A stretch of 64,000 nucleotides of DNA from Streptacidiphilus rugosus AM-16 (GCF_000744655.1 NZ_JQMJ01000004.1:6324001-6388000); one strand, 5' to 3'. Shown: positions 36,381-46,040, numbered from the stretch's first letter. Notes: a model not told the origin generated them from the letters alone. Made by a program: numbers and translations.

Positions 36381-36537
36381 GTTGCACCCATCGGGGGCGC
36401 GGGGCTCTGCTTGATGAACTGCGTTCGCGAGGAACCACCCTGTGCGGATGGCCCTGCGCGTGCGGCGACTCGCCACACAGGGTGGCTTGTCGCGCACGCA
36501 GTCCATCGAGCAGAGCCCCGCGCCCATGGGGAGTTGC
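36381..36537. repeat. dispersed intergenic palindromic repeat, copy 3
   Basis: GTTGCACCCATCGGGGGCGC at the left, GGGGCGCGGGGCTCTGCT pairing with AGCAGAGCCCCGCGCCC at the right, and inner ACCACCCTGTGCGG pairing with the CACACAGGGTGG region. It fills most of the 322-bp gap between the DUF885 gene 3' end and the DUF4139 gene start; nothing else is seen in that gap. Confidence 0.75.
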
Positions 36538-36582
36538 CACTGCCCCGAAGCGATGAGCGGTCGCGCCCCGAGGTGGGTGCCG

Positions 36583-38304
36583 CTACAGCGCAGTCAGCTC
36601 CGCCACCAGGTCGTCGAGGCCGAAGGAGCCCTGCGCGAGAGCGCGCATGTGCCAGGCCTTCAGGTCGAAGGTCTCGCCGCGGGCCTCCGCCGCGGCCTGC
36701 GCGGCGGCACGGCCCGCGCGCCACGCGCGCTCGCCGAGCTTGTAGCCGATGGCCTGGCCCGGCCAGCCCAGGTAGCGGACGATCTCGCTCTCCCGCATCT
36801 CCGCGGGACTGCCGCTGTACGCGGCGAAGAACTCCGCGGCCAGCTCCGGCGTCCAGGTCTCGCCCGGGCGGAACGGCGCGTCGGCCGGGATGACCATGCC
36901 GAGGTGCATGCCGATGTCCATGATCACGCGGATCGTGCGCAGCATCTGCTCGTCGAGGAAGCCGAGGCGGCGCGCCGGGTCCTCGAAGAAGCCGAGCTCG
37001 TCCATCAGGCGCTCCGCGTACAGCGCCCAGCCCTCCAGGTTCGCGCTCACCGCGCCGAGGGTGACCTGGTAGGTGGAGAGCGAGTCCGCCGCCGCCACCC
37101 AGGAGGCCAGCTGCAGGTGGTGGCCGGGAACGCCCTCGTGGTACCAGGTGCTGACGAGCTGCCAGGTCGGGAAGGACTCCCGGTCCAGCGTCGGCAGCCA
37201 GGTGCGGCCGGGGCGGGAGAAGTCCAGGCTCGGCTGCGAGTAGTAGGGCGCCGCCGCGCTGCCCGCGGGGGCGATGCGGGACTCGACGCGGCGGATCCGT
37301 CCCTGGATGTCGAAGTGCGTGCCGTCCAGGGCCTCGATGGCCTCGTCCATGATGTTCTGCAGCCAGGCGCGGATCTCCTCCACGCCCTCGATGGCGTGGC
37401 CCGCGGTCTCCAGGTACTCGACGGCCTCCATCGGCGTCGCACCGGGCTTCACCTTCGCGGCCTCGGCCTGTATCTCGGCGTTGAGGCGGTGGAACTCGGT
37501 CCACGCCCAGCTGTAGGCCTCGTCGAGGTCCAGGTCCGCGCCGGTGTGGAAGCGGGCGGAGCGGAGGTAGAGGTCACGTCCCGCGGTGTCGGGGCGGTTC
37601 GCGGCGACCGGCGCGTAGGTGCCGCGCAGCCAGGCGCGGAACTCCGCGACCGCGGCGGCCGCCGACTCGGCGGCGGTGTCGAGGGCGGCGCGGTGCGCGG
37701 CGGGGCAGTCCTGGGCGAAGGAGGCGTACCAGTTGTTCTCGTCCTCGAACCAGGTGCCGAGCTGGCCCAGGACGGTCTCCACCTGACGCGGCCCGCTCAC
37801 CAGGTCGCGGCGGAGGCCCTCGGCCAGGGTCTCCTGGTAGCCGCGGAGCGACTCGGCGATGTTGGCCATCCGGCTGACGTGGACGGCCCAGTCCGCCTCG
37901 GTCTCGCTCGGCGTCGAGGAGAAGATCTCGCGGGGCCAGTGGACCGGCGAGGCGATGTTGTTCAGCGAACGCAGGTGGTCGCCGGCGTCATGGACGGCGA
38001 GCTCGGCGGTCAGCCGCTCGCGCAGCAACCGGGCGCAGGCGGACTCCGCAGGTGCGGCGGACGCCTCGGCCGGCAGCTCGTCAAGACGCGCCAGGGCCTC
38101 GCGGGCGAGCTCGGCGGCGGCCTCGAAGCCGGCCGGGGTGAGGTCGGGTTGACGCGGGTCGGTCGGGTTGACGCCGAGCTCCGCGGCCACGATCGGGTTC
38201 AGGGTGACCATCGCGTCGACATAGGCGTCTGCGATCTGTCGCGGCGTCGCCGGACGGTCCCCGGACGCGGCCTGCGGGGACGTGGTGAGGGAATCTGCAG
38301 CCAT
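36583..38304 (-). CDS. DUF885 family putative metallohydrolase
   Basis: A 573-residue all-helical protein of the DUF885 family, related in fold to M2/M32-like zinc carboxypeptidases. Seen: STWYHEGVPGHHLQLASW (HExxGHH-type metal site, about residue 385), LEGWALYAERLMDELGFF, and GQAIGYKLGERAWRAGRAAA near the C-terminus. Substrate unknown. No signal peptide, so cytoplasmic. ATG 38304 is preferred to an ATG nine bases upstream on weak spacing grounds. Divergent or operon partners are not evident; the rhomboid-like gene lies 43 bases upstream on the same strand. Confidence 0.85.
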   Translation of the reverse strand: MAADSLTTSPQAASGDRPATPRQIADAYVDAMVTLNPIVAAELGVNPTDPRQPDLTPAGFEAAAELAREALARLDELPAEASAAPAESACARLLRERLTAELAVHDAGDHLRSLNNIASPVHWPREIFSSTPSETEADWAVHVSRMANIAESLRGYQETLAEGLRRDLVSGPRQVETVLGQLGTWFEDENNWYASFAQDCPAAHRAALDTAAESAAAAVAEFRAWLRGTYAPVAANRPDTAGRDLYLRSARFHTGADLDLDEAYSWAWTEFHRLNAEIQAEAAKVKPGATPMEAVEYLETAGHAIEGVEEIRAWLQNIMDEAIEALDGTHFDIQGRIRRVESRIAPAGSAAAPYYSQPSLDFSRPGRTWLPTLDRESFPTWQLVSTWYHEGVPGHHLQLASWVAAADSLSTYQVTLGAVSANLEGWALYAERLMDELGFFEDPARRLGFLDEQMLRTIRVIMDIGMHLGMVIPADAPFRPGETWTPELAAEFFAAYSGSPAEMRESEIVRYLGWPGQAIGYKLGERAWRAGRAAAQAAAEARGETFDLKAWHMRALAQGSFGLDDLVAELTAL

Positions 38305-38347
38305 GCCCGTCATCCTGCACCACGGAGAGGGGTGCCACACCTGCCAT

Positions 38348-39052
38348 TCACGGTTCCGCCCGGCGGAAGGATGCGCGCTCCTCGACGGGCGCGCTCCGGC
38401 GTGCGCGCCCGAACGTCCGCCGCAGCAGGTCCGGGGTCCACGAACCGCCAGGCCGGCGGCGGGTCAGGGGGTAGCAGGCGACACCGATCAGGTAGGCGCA
38501 GAGATGGCCCAGGTTGGTGAAGTTGGTGCTCACGCCGAGCAGCACGCCGTAGAAGGCCGTGGCCGCACCGAGGTACCACCACCGCCACGGCCGGGCCAGG
38601 GCCCAGACCAGTACGCCGACGCCGCCCGACAGTCCGTAGCTGACGCCGATGTCGACGACGAACTCCTCCCGGCGCGGAAGCATGTGCGCATCGATGAGCA
38701 GCCGCACCGTGCCCTCGCTGATCAGCGTGGCGCCCACATGGGCGAGCACCACGACGAGCAGCCAGCGGAGGGTGCCGAGCCAGCGCTCGGCGGGCACCAG
38801 GAAGAGGTTGAACATCAAGAACCAGAAGAAGAAGCTGGGCGTCTGGGTCCAGAACGCGCTGCTGACCAGCACTTTGACGGGGTGGTGGCTGAGCCCGGCC
38901 AGGTTGGTGCTGTGCGTGCGCAGGTACCAGTGCCGGTAGCGGGGTGACATCTGGGTCAGCGCGATCGTGTTGAGACCGAGCACCAGCAGCCACAGGTACG
39001 TGCCGGGCGCGGCGCGGACGTAGGACCAGGCCCGGTGGGCGGCACGGATCAT
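38348..39052 (-). CDS. rhomboid-like membrane protein
   Basis: A 234-residue protein with about six hydrophobic segments. VSYGLSGGVG and NLGHLCAYLIG resemble the serine and histidine loops of rhomboid proteases, and the fold order fits, but the serine motif is not a clean GxSG, so peptidase activity is uncertain. ATG 39052 lacks a good ribosome binding site; GTG 39067 is an alternative. The C-terminal ~30 residues are basic and cytoplasmic. Divergent from the AurF-like gene. Confidence 0.72.
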   Translation of the reverse strand: MIRAAHRAWSYVRAAPGTYLWLLVLGLNTIALTQMSPRYRHWYLRTHSTNLAGLSHHPVKVLVSSAFWTQTPSFFFWFLMFNLFLVPAERWLGTLRWLLVVVLAHVGATLISEGTVRLLIDAHMLPRREEFVVDIGVSYGLSGGVGVLVWALARPWRWWYLGAATAFYGVLLGVSTNFTNLGHLCAYLIGVACYPLTRRRPGGSWTPDLLRRTFGRARRSAPVEERASFRRAEP

Positions 39053-39163
39053 GGGGCCATTCTGCACAGATGACCTGTGTGTCCGCTGATGCCCGGATGG
39101 CGCGCCGGAGATGATGACGCGCCGCCCATTGACAGCGTTGCTGACAAGCAGTCTCATAACAGC

Positions 39164-40084
39164 ATGGCGACGACGACCTCACCGAGCGCAGGAGGCTCCC
39201 CGCTCAGCGACCGCGAGCAGGTCGCCGAGCGCCTGCTGGCTGCCTCCGCCCGGCACTCCTTCGATCCCGACACCGAGCTGGACTGGGACGCGCCGCTCGT
39301 CCCCGGGCTCTGGTTCATGCCCGCCCACCTGGTCTCCCTCTACGGCACCCCGCTCTGGGAGCGGATGAGCGAGGAGCAGCGGATCGAGCTCTCGCGCCAC
39401 GAGTCCGCGAGCATCGCCTCGGCCGGCATCTGGTTCGAGATCATCCTGATGCAGCTCCTCGCCCGTCACATCTACGCCATGGACCCGCGCACCGGTCACG
39501 TCCGCTACGCCCTGACCGAGGTCGCGGACGAGTGCCGGCACTCGAAGATGTTCGCCAGGCTGATCACCAAGCTGGACACCCCCTGGTACGGACCGAGCGG
39601 CACGACGCGGTTCCTCGGCCGGATCATGAAGACGACGGCCCCGACCCCGGCCGCGTTCATGGCCACGCTGCTGGCGGAGGAGATCCTCGACCGCACCCAG
39701 CGGGTCACCTTCCCCGACGAGACCGTGCAGCCGCTGCTGCGCGGGGTCACCCGGATCCACGTGGTCGAGGAGTCCCGCCACGTCCGCTACGCCCGCGAGG
39801 AGCTGCGCCGGCAGATGGCGGCGGCCCCGGCCTGGGAGCGCGCGTACACCCGGCTGACCTCGGGCGAGTCGGCGGTGGTGGTCTCGCGCTCGTTGATCCA
39901 CCCGAAGGTCTACGGGGCGGTCGGCCTGGACATCGGCGAGGCGCTGCGGCAGGCACGCGGGAGCGAGCACCGGCGGGAGACGCTGCGCTGGTCCGCCGAG
40001 AAGCTGGTGGAGTTCCTGGAGGAGATCGGGGTGATCCGCGGCCGCGCGGCGCGGGCGCGGTGGCGACAGTCGGGCCTGCTGTGA
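39164..40084 (+). CDS. AurF-like diiron oxygenase
   Basis: A 306-residue helical-bundle protein with four helices carrying the diiron ligands: ELSRHESASIASAG, LTEVADECRHSKMF (ExxRH), LLAEEILDRTQR and HVVEESRHVRYAREEL (ExxRH). This is the pattern of AurF-type p-aminobenzoate N-oxygenases and related diiron proteins; the actual substrate is unknown. ATG 39164 has no strong ribosome binding site; TTGACA at 39129 and CATAAC at 39155 could be promoter hexamers close to the start. A TetR gene follows 49 bases downstream and probably controls it. Confidence 0.82.
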   Translation: MATTTSPSAGGSPLSDREQVAERLLAASARHSFDPDTELDWDAPLVPGLWFMPAHLVSLYGTPLWERMSEEQRIELSRHESASIASAGIWFEIILMQLLARHIYAMDPRTGHVRYALTEVADECRHSKMFARLITKLDTPWYGPSGTTRFLGRIMKTTAPTPAAFMATLLAEEILDRTQRVTFPDETVQPLLRGVTRIHVVEESRHVRYAREELRRQMAAAPAWERAYTRLTSGESAVVVSRSLIHPKVYGAVGLDIGEALRQARGSEHRRETLRWSAEKLVEFLEEIGVIRGRAARARWRQSGLL

Positions 40085-40133
40085 CCTCGCGCGTGCGGGC
40101 TTGAAGGCAGGCCGCAGGCCGTAGGGTGGGTGG

Positions 40134-40883
40134 GTGACCCGAGCGACCGCCGACGAGACTCCCGCGACCGCGCCGCGCGCCCGCCGCGGACCGTACCGGC
40201 GGCTGCCGGTGGAGCAGCGCCGCGAGCAGTTGATCGCGGTGGCGCTCGAACTCTTCAGCCGGCACGCGCCGGAGGAGGTCTCGCTGGACGAGGTCGCCGC
40301 GGCGGCGGGCGCGTCGCGCCCGCTGGTCTACCGCTACTTTCCCGGCGGGAAGCAGCAGTTGTACGAGGCCGCGCTGCGCACCGCGGCGGACGAGCTGAGC
40401 AGCCGCTTCATAGAGCCGTCGGAGGGCACGCCCACCGAACGCCTGGCGCACGTGCTGGACCGCTACTTCTCCTTCGTCAGCGAGCACGCGGCAGGGTACG
40501 GCGCGCTGCTGCGCGGGGGCTCCGCGGTGGAGACGCAGCGGACGACGGCGATGGTGGACGAGGTCCGCAGGGCCGCGTTCGCGAGCATCGTGGAGCATCT
40601 TGAGGTCGACGCACCGGGACCGCGGCTCGGCCTGCTGATCCGCTCGTGGGTGGCGGTCGTCGAGGCGGCGGCGCTGACCTGGCTGGACGAGGGCGACGTC
40701 GGCAGCATCGAGTCGCTGCGCGACTGGCTGGTGGACGAGTTCGTGGCGATGTTCGCGGTGACGGCCCTCCACGACCCCCAGAGCGCGACCGTCCTGCGCC
40801 GCCTCCTCGCCCACTACGACGGCGCGGGCCCGGGCGCCCAGCTCATCGAAGGCCTCGGCGGCCTCCTCCTGCCGGAGGCGTAG
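40134..40883 (+). CDS. TetR family transcriptional regulator
   Basis: A 249-residue regulator: N-terminal helix-turn-helix RREQLIAVALELFSRHAPEE and VAAAAGASRPLVYRYFPGGK (residues 28-75), then an all-helical ligand/dimer domain. Start GTG 40134. It lies directly behind the AurF-like gene on the same strand, which suggests joint control by its own product. Confidence 0.9.
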   Translation: MTRATADETPATAPRARRGPYRRLPVEQRREQLIAVALELFSRHAPEEVSLDEVAAAAGASRPLVYRYFPGGKQQLYEAALRTAADELSSRFIEPSEGTPTERLAHVLDRYFSFVSEHAAGYGALLRGGSAVETQRTTAMVDEVRRAAFASIVEHLEVDAPGPRLGLLIRSWVAVVEAAALTWLDEGDVGSIESLRDWLVDEFVAMFAVTALHDPQSATVLRRLLAHYDGAGPGAQLIEGLGGLLLPEA

Positions 40884-40902
40884 GGCTCCACGCCTACCGG
40901 CG

Positions 40903-41030
40903 GTTGCAGCACGCAAGGGGGCGCGAGGAACCGCGCGAGCAACCACCCCGTGCGGATGGCCCTGCGCATTGAGGACCACCCGCATGCCGGTGGCTTGTCG
41001 CGCAGCTCCCCGCGCCCCTGGACAGTGCGA
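40903..41030. repeat. dispersed intergenic palindromic repeat, copy 4
   Basis: GGGGGCGCGAGGAACCGCGCGA ... ACCACCCCGTGCGGATGG at the left and CCGCATGCCGGTGGCTTG ... CAGCTCCCCGCGCCCCTG at the right. It lies between the convergent TetR and FAH-family genes, where it could act as a two-way terminator. Confidence 0.75.
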
Positions 41031-41080
41031 CTCACCCTCCGCCCGAGAGCCCGCGACCGCGCGCCGGAGGCGCGGAGGGA

Positions 41081-41944
41081 CTACGCCTTGCCGAGGGGTT
41101 GGCGTTGGGCGCCGAGGCCGTCGATTTCGAGGTGCATGACGTCGCCCGGGCGGAGCCACGGCTGGCCCGGGGTGCCCATGGCGACGCCCGCCGGGGTGCC
41201 CGTGTTCACCACGTCGCCCGGGTGGAGGACCATGAACTGGCTGAGGTACCAGACCACGTGGTGGACGCCGAAGATCATGTTCGCCGTCGAGCCGTTCTGC
41301 CGGAGCTCGCCGTTGACGCGGAGGCGCAACCCCAGGGCCTGGGGGTCGGCGACCTCGTCCGAGGTGACCAGCCAGGGCCCCATCGGGTTGAAGGTCTCGC
41401 AGGACTTGCCCTTGTCCCAGGTGCCGCCGCGCTCCAGCTGCCACTCGCGCTCGGAGACGTCGTTGGTGATCGTGTAACCGGCGATCACCGCGGCCGCGTC
41501 CTCCGGCGAAGCCAGGTAACGGGCCTCCGCGCCGATGACGACGGCGAGCTCGATCTCGTAGTCCGTCTTCTCGCTGCCGCGTGGGACCAGGACCTCGTCG
41601 TCGGGGCCGACGACGGTGTCGGGGGCCTTCATGAAGACGACCGGCTCCGCCGGGATCGCCGCGCCGGTCTCGGCGGCGTGGTCGCTGTAGTTGAGGCCGA
41701 TGCAGACGACCTTGCCCGGGCGCGCCACCGGCGCGCCGACGCGCCGGCCGGCCAGCGGCACCAGCGGGAACTCGCCCGCCTCCGCGCGCGCGGCGATCTC
41801 CGCGCGGCGCTCGGCCGTGAGCGAGGCGAGAAACGTGCCGTCGATGTCCGGCGTGAGCCCGGACAGGTCGAAGGCGCTCGCCGCGTCCGCGGCGAGCAGC
41901 GCGGGCCGCTCGGCGCCCGCCGGTCCTATACGCAGGAAACGCAC
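41081..41944 (-). CDS. fumarylacetoacetate hydrolase family protein
   Basis: A 287-residue FAH-fold enzyme. Seen: GKVVCIGLNYSDHAAETGA, FMKAPDTVVGPDDEVLVPRG, the metal-binding DYEIELAVVIG (Glu-x-Glu), AGYTITNDVSEREWQ, and MVLHPGDVVNTGTPAGVAMG. Family members hydrolyse or isomerise acylpyruvates and 2-hydroxyhepta-2,4-diene-1,7-dioates in aromatic or sugar catabolism; the exact substrate cannot be read from sequence. GTG 41944 start. It is divergent from the FdhF-type gene across 244 bp. Confidence 0.88.
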   Translation of the reverse strand: MRFLRIGPAGAERPALLAADAASAFDLSGLTPDIDGTFLASLTAERRAEIAARAEAGEFPLVPLAGRRVGAPVARPGKVVCIGLNYSDHAAETGAAIPAEPVVFMKAPDTVVGPDDEVLVPRGSEKTDYEIELAVVIGAEARYLASPEDAAAVIAGYTITNDVSEREWQLERGGTWDKGKSCETFNPMGPWLVTSDEVADPQALGLRLRVNGELRQNGSTANMIFGVHHVVWYLSQFMVLHPGDVVNTGTPAGVAMGTPGQPWLRPGDVMHLEIDGLGAQRQPLGKA

Positions 41945-42188
41945 CTGCGATCACCCACCTTGCGATCGGGACGGTCCGGTCGCCCACCGTCGCTTGGAGA
42001 TAAGAGATCCGTTTCTATCAAAGGGTTCTGTACGCACCGAGGGGCAGCCCGGCATACGGACGGGTAACCAACGGGACGGCAAAAACTGAATGGGCCCATT
42101 CACTGCTCCGGCCGGAGATGACAGGATGGTCCGGACGTCGGCGACAAGACGACCGCACAGAAGACCGCACAGGTGAAAGGTGAGGCGC

Positions 42189-44495
42189 ATGGCCCGCAAG
42201 GCTCCCGCGACGGACCCGGCGCAGGACGCGCCCTCGACCGGCATGCCGCAGCACGCCGCGGCCGGCCTTCCCGCACTGCGGCACACCACACAGATCGCCG
42301 CCGCGCAGATGGGCCTGCCCCGCGCGGTCAAGACGCTGCTCAAGCTGAACCAGCCGGACGGCTTCGACTGCCCCGGCTGCGCCTGGCCCGAGCCGGACCA
42401 CACCCACGTCGCCGAGTTCTGCGAGAACGGCGCGAAGGCCGTCGCCGAGGAGGCGACGCTGCGCACGGTCGGGCCGGCGTTCTTCGCCGAGCACCCGGTG
42501 GCGCAGCTCGCCGAGCGCAGCGGCTACTGGCTGGGCCAGCAGGGGCGTCTCACCACGCCGATGCTGCTGGACGAGGGGGCCACCCACTACACGCCGGTCT
42601 CCTGGGAGGACGCGCTGCAGCTGGTCGCGGACGAGCTGCAGGCGCTGGACTCCGCCGACGAGGCCGCGTTCTACACCTCGGGCCGCACCTCCAACGAGGC
42701 CGCCTTCGTCTACCAGCTCTTCGCCCGCCAGCTCGGCACCAACAACCTGCCGGACTGCTCGAACATGTGCCACGAGTCCTCCGGCTCGGCGCTCACCGAG
42801 ACGCTCGGCGTCGGCAAGGGCAGCGTCAGCCTGAAGGACCTCTACCAGGCGGATCTGATCATCGTCGCCGGGCAGAACCCCGGCACCAACCACCCGCGGA
42901 TGCTCTCCGCCCTGGAGCGCGCCAAGCGCGCGGGCGCGACGATCGTCAGCGTGAACCCGCTGCCCGAGGCCGGTCTGGAGCGGTTCAAGAACCCGCAGAA
43001 CGCGCGCGGCCTGGTCGGCGGCGGCACCAAGCTGACCGACCTGTTCCTGCAGATCCGGCTCGGCGGCGACCTGGCGCTCTTCCGTGCACTGAACCTGCTG
43101 CTGCTGGAGGCCGAGGACAAGGACCCCGGCACGGTCCTGGACCGGGCCTTCATCGAGGAGCACTGCGCCGGGTTCGAGGAGTTCGCCGCCGAGGCCCGCG
43201 CGACCGACTGGGACGAGGTGCACGCGGCCACCGGGCTGCCGGACAGCCAGATCCTTGAGCTGGCCGAGCTGGTGCTGAAGTCCGAGAAGGTCATCGTCTG
43301 CTGGGCCATGGGCCTGACGCAGCACCAGCACTCGGTGCCCACGATCCGCGAGGTCGTCAACTTCCTGCTGCTGCGCGGCAACGTGGGCCGTCCCGGGGCC
43401 GGGGTCTGCCCGGTGCGCGGGCACAGCAACGTACAGGGCGACCGGACCATGGGCATCTTCGAGCGGCCCAGCACCGCCTTCCTGGACGCGCTCGGCAAGG
43501 AGTTCCACTTCGAGCCGCCGCGCGAGCACGGCCTGGACGTGGTGGACACGATCCGGGGCATGCGCGACGGCAAGGTCAAGGTCTTCTTCGCCATGGGCGG
43601 CAACTTCGTCGCGGCCTCCCCCGACACCGAGGTCACCGAGGCGGCCATGCGCGGCTGCCGGCTGACCGTGCACGTGTCCACGAAGCTGAACCGCTCCCAC
43701 GTGGTCACCGGCTCGCGCGCGCTGATCCTGCCGACGCTCGGCCGCACCGACCTGGACCGGCAGGCCTCGGGGCCGCAGCAGGTCACCGTCGAGGACTCGA
43801 TGGGCATGGTGCACGCCTCCCGCGGCGCGCTCCGGCCGCCCGCGCCCGAGCTGCACTCCGAGGTCGCCATCGTCTGCCGGCTGGCCCGCCGCACCCTCGG
43901 CCCGAAGAACACCGTGCCGTGGGAGGACTTCAACGCCTCCTACAGCAACATCCGCGACCGCATCGCGCGGGTGGTCCCCGGCTTCGAGAACTACAACACC
44001 AAGATCCAGTCGCCCGGCGGCTTCGCCCTCCCGCACGCCCCGCGCGACAAGCGGGCCTTCCCCACCACGACGGGCAAGGCCAACTTCACGGTGAACACGA
44101 TGACCGCGCCGGTCGTCCCCGAGGGCCGGCTGCTGCTGCAGACGCTGCGCTCGCACGACCAGTACAACACCACGATCTACGGCCTCGACGACCGCTACCG
44201 CGGCATCACCGGCGGCCGCAGGGTCGTCCTGCTGCACCCGGAGGACGCCGCGGCGCACGGGGTCGCCGAAGGCGCCTACGTGGACCTGGTCAGCGAGTGG
44301 ACCGACGGCGTGGAGCGGCGTGCGCCGCACTTCCGGGTCGTGCACTACCCGACCACCCGCGGCTGCGCGGCGGCGTACTACCCGGAGACGAACGTGCTGG
44401 TCCCGCTGGACAGCACGGCCGCCACCAGCAACACCCCGACCTCCAAGTCGGTCGTGATCAGGCTGGAGCCCGACTCGCAGCCCGGCGCGGAGTAG
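42189..44495 (+). CDS. FdhF/YdeP-family molybdopterin oxidoreductase
   Basis: A 768-residue protein of the formate-dehydrogenase-like DMSO-reductase superfamily. N-terminal FDCPGCAWPEPDH replaces the usual four-Cys [4Fe-4S] motif with few cysteines, typical of YdeP-type proteins. Later: FYTSGRTSNEAAFVYQLFAR, SNMCHESSGSALTETLGVGK (with a cysteine at the active-site position), VAGQNPGTNHPR, and VRGHSNVQGDRTMG; C-terminal molybdopterin dinucleotide-binding domain (LQTLRSHDQYNTTIYGLDDR). Physiological substrate and electron partner unknown. ATG 42189; GTG 42180 is also possible. Confidence 0.88.
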   Translation: MARKAPATDPAQDAPSTGMPQHAAAGLPALRHTTQIAAAQMGLPRAVKTLLKLNQPDGFDCPGCAWPEPDHTHVAEFCENGAKAVAEEATLRTVGPAFFAEHPVAQLAERSGYWLGQQGRLTTPMLLDEGATHYTPVSWEDALQLVADELQALDSADEAAFYTSGRTSNEAAFVYQLFARQLGTNNLPDCSNMCHESSGSALTETLGVGKGSVSLKDLYQADLIIVAGQNPGTNHPRMLSALERAKRAGATIVSVNPLPEAGLERFKNPQNARGLVGGGTKLTDLFLQIRLGGDLALFRALNLLLLEAEDKDPGTVLDRAFIEEHCAGFEEFAAEARATDWDEVHAATGLPDSQILELAELVLKSEKVIVCWAMGLTQHQHSVPTIREVVNFLLLRGNVGRPGAGVCPVRGHSNVQGDRTMGIFERPSTAFLDALGKEFHFEPPREHGLDVVDTIRGMRDGKVKVFFAMGGNFVAASPDTEVTEAAMRGCRLTVHVSTKLNRSHVVTGSRALILPTLGRTDLDRQASGPQQVTVEDSMGMVHASRGALRPPAPELHSEVAIVCRLARRTLGPKNTVPWEDFNASYSNIRDRIARVVPGFENYNTKIQSPGGFALPHAPRDKRAFPTTTGKANFTVNTMTAPVVPEGRLLLQTLRSHDQYNTTIYGLDDRYRGITGGRRVVLLHPEDAAAHGVAEGAYVDLVSEWTDGVERRAPHFRVVHYPTTRGCAAAYYPETNVLVPLDSTAATSNTPTSKSVVIRLEPDSQPGAE

Positions 44496-44512
44496 GGAGC
44501 GGGACGACGCGA

Positions 44513-44545
44513 CGGCGGGCGGCACCCTCTGGGTGCCGCCCGCCG
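44513..44545. terminator. bidirectional terminator
   Basis: A perfect 15-bp stem (CGGCGGGCGGCACCC with GGGTGCCGCCCGCCG) and 3-base loop, followed by TTTCT on the plus strand. It lies between the convergent FdhF-type and NlpC/P60 genes. Confidence 0.88.
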
Positions 44546-44564
44546 TTTCTGTCGTCGTGGGCCG

Positions 44565-46040
44565 CTACCGCCCCGCGGCGGCCGAACCGGAGGCCGAGGC
44601 CGCAGGCGTTCCCGACGGCTCCCCCTTGGCCGACGGGGAGGCGGCGGCCGAGGAGCGGGAGGAGGCGGAGACGCTCGCCGAGGGCGAGGCGGAGACCGAG
44701 GTGGAGTCGCTGGGGCTGGGCGAGGGCGTCCCGCTGGGGCTGCCGCTCGGCGCGCCGGTGGGCGTCCCGGTCGGGGTCGGCGTGGGCTTCGGGGTCGGCG
44801 ACCCGGTCGGCGCTCCCGTCGGCTTCGGGGTCGGCGTCGGGACCGGCTTGGGAGTCGGGGCCGGCGGGGCGACGGGGCCGATCGGCTGCGGGTTGGACGC
44901 GCCCGCGGGCGCGGTCGGCGGCGTGTAGCTGCCGAGCGAGGGATTCTGCGGGTCCGGGCGGACCGCGCCGAGGATCGGGTTCTGGGCGATCGGCGCGATG
45001 TCCACGAAGGCGCCGGGGTGCGGGGACTGGATCACCAGGCCGCCGCCGATGTAGATCGCGACGTGGCTGGCGCCGGTGAAGTAGAGGATCAGGTCGCCGG
45101 GACGCAGCTGGTTCAGCGGGACGTGGGTCAGCTGGGCCCACTGCTCCTCGCTGGTGCGCGGGATCGGCACCCCGGCGTGCAGCCAGGCCTGGGAGGTCAG
45201 CCCGGAGCAGTCGAAGACCGTCGGCCCCGAGCCGCCCCACACGTAGGGCTTGCCGAGCTGGGCGAAGGCGTAGGCGACCGCCGCCGCGCCCGCCGCGGAG
45301 GGCTTCGCGCCGTCCTTGCCCAGCACGCCCGAGGCCAGCAGCGCGAGCTGGGCCGCGCTCGCCTGCTGCTGCTCCAGCTGCGACAGCTCCGAGCGCTGTG
45401 CGCCGGTCAGGTTGGAGACCAGCTGCTCGACCCCGGTGAGCTCCTTGTTGATGCCGTCCTTGACCTTGCCCTGGGCCGTGACCAGTTGCGCGACGCGCTG
45501 CTGTGCGTCGACGGCCGCGCTCTGCGCGCCGACCAGGGCGGCCCGGTCGTCGGCGAGCTGGGTGATCAGCTGAGCCTGTGAGTGGGCGGCGGCGTCGAGC
45601 AGTTCCTTGTTGCTCATCAGGGCCTGCGGGTTGTCCGCGAAGAGCAGCCGGGTGAGGTCGGAGATGTCGCCGTCCCGGTACTGCTGCGAGGCGAGCGCGC
45701 CGGCCAGCTCGGTCCCGGCGTCGAGCTGCGTCTGCGCGTTCTGGACCTGGACCTGGAGCTCCAGCACGTCGGTCTGCGCCTGGGTCAGCTGCTCGGACAT
45801 GGCGTCGTACTTCTGGGTCGCCGTCTCCATCTGCTGGTACAGGGAGTGCAGGCGGTTCAGGATCGGCAGCAGGGTCTGCTCGGCCTGGGTCAGAGCGGCC
45901 GTGCCGCCCGTCGCCGTCGTCCCGCCGCTGCCGCCCGTGGGGGCCGCGGTCGCCGTACCCGCCGGCAGCACCGCCAGCGACACCGCCGCGAGCAGCAGGC
46001 CGCAGCGCAGCACACCCCGCAGCCATGGACGTCGGCCCAT
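44565..46040 (-). CDS. secreted NlpC/P60 cell-wall hydrolase
   Basis: A 491-residue peptidoglycan endopeptidase. Signal peptide (GVLRCGLLLAAVSLAVLPAG, then cleavage near ATAAPT), coiled coil (about residues 35-225), NlpC/P60 domain (about 240-350) with catalytic Cys in VFDCSGLTSQAW, His in ASHVAIYIG and a third polar residue in QSPHPGAFVDI, then a long Pro/Thr/Ser/Gly-rich tail. The layout equals RipA/Cgl2188-type actinobacterial hydrolases cleaving stem peptides. ATG 46040 is directly ahead of the signal peptide; GTG 46058 is an alternative. Upstream 417 bp may hold regulation. Confidence 0.88.
   Translation of the reverse strand: MGRRPWLRGVLRCGLLLAAVSLAVLPAGTATAAPTGGSGGTTATGGTAALTQAEQTLLPILNRLHSLYQQMETATQKYDAMSEQLTQAQTDVLELQVQVQNAQTQLDAGTELAGALASQQYRDGDISDLTRLLFADNPQALMSNKELLDAAAHSQAQLITQLADDRAALVGAQSAAVDAQQRVAQLVTAQGKVKDGINKELTGVEQLVSNLTGAQRSELSQLEQQQASAAQLALLASGVLGKDGAKPSAAGAAAVAYAFAQLGKPYVWGGSGPTVFDCSGLTSQAWLHAGVPIPRTSEEQWAQLTHVPLNQLRPGDLILYFTGASHVAIYIGGGLVIQSPHPGAFVDIAPIAQNPILGAVRPDPQNPSLGSYTPPTAPAGASNPQPIGPVAPPAPTPKPVPTPTPKPTGAPTGSPTPKPTPTPTGTPTGAPSGSPSGTPSPSPSDSTSVSASPSASVSASSRSSAAASPSAKGEPSGTPAASASGSAAAGR

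Noticed and set aside
36257..37504. Minus-strand frame overlapping the DUF885 gene and the repeat
   Set aside because: It is an alternative frame of the DUF885 gene running on into the intergenic repeat; composition is Arg/Gly/Pro-rich without a family match.
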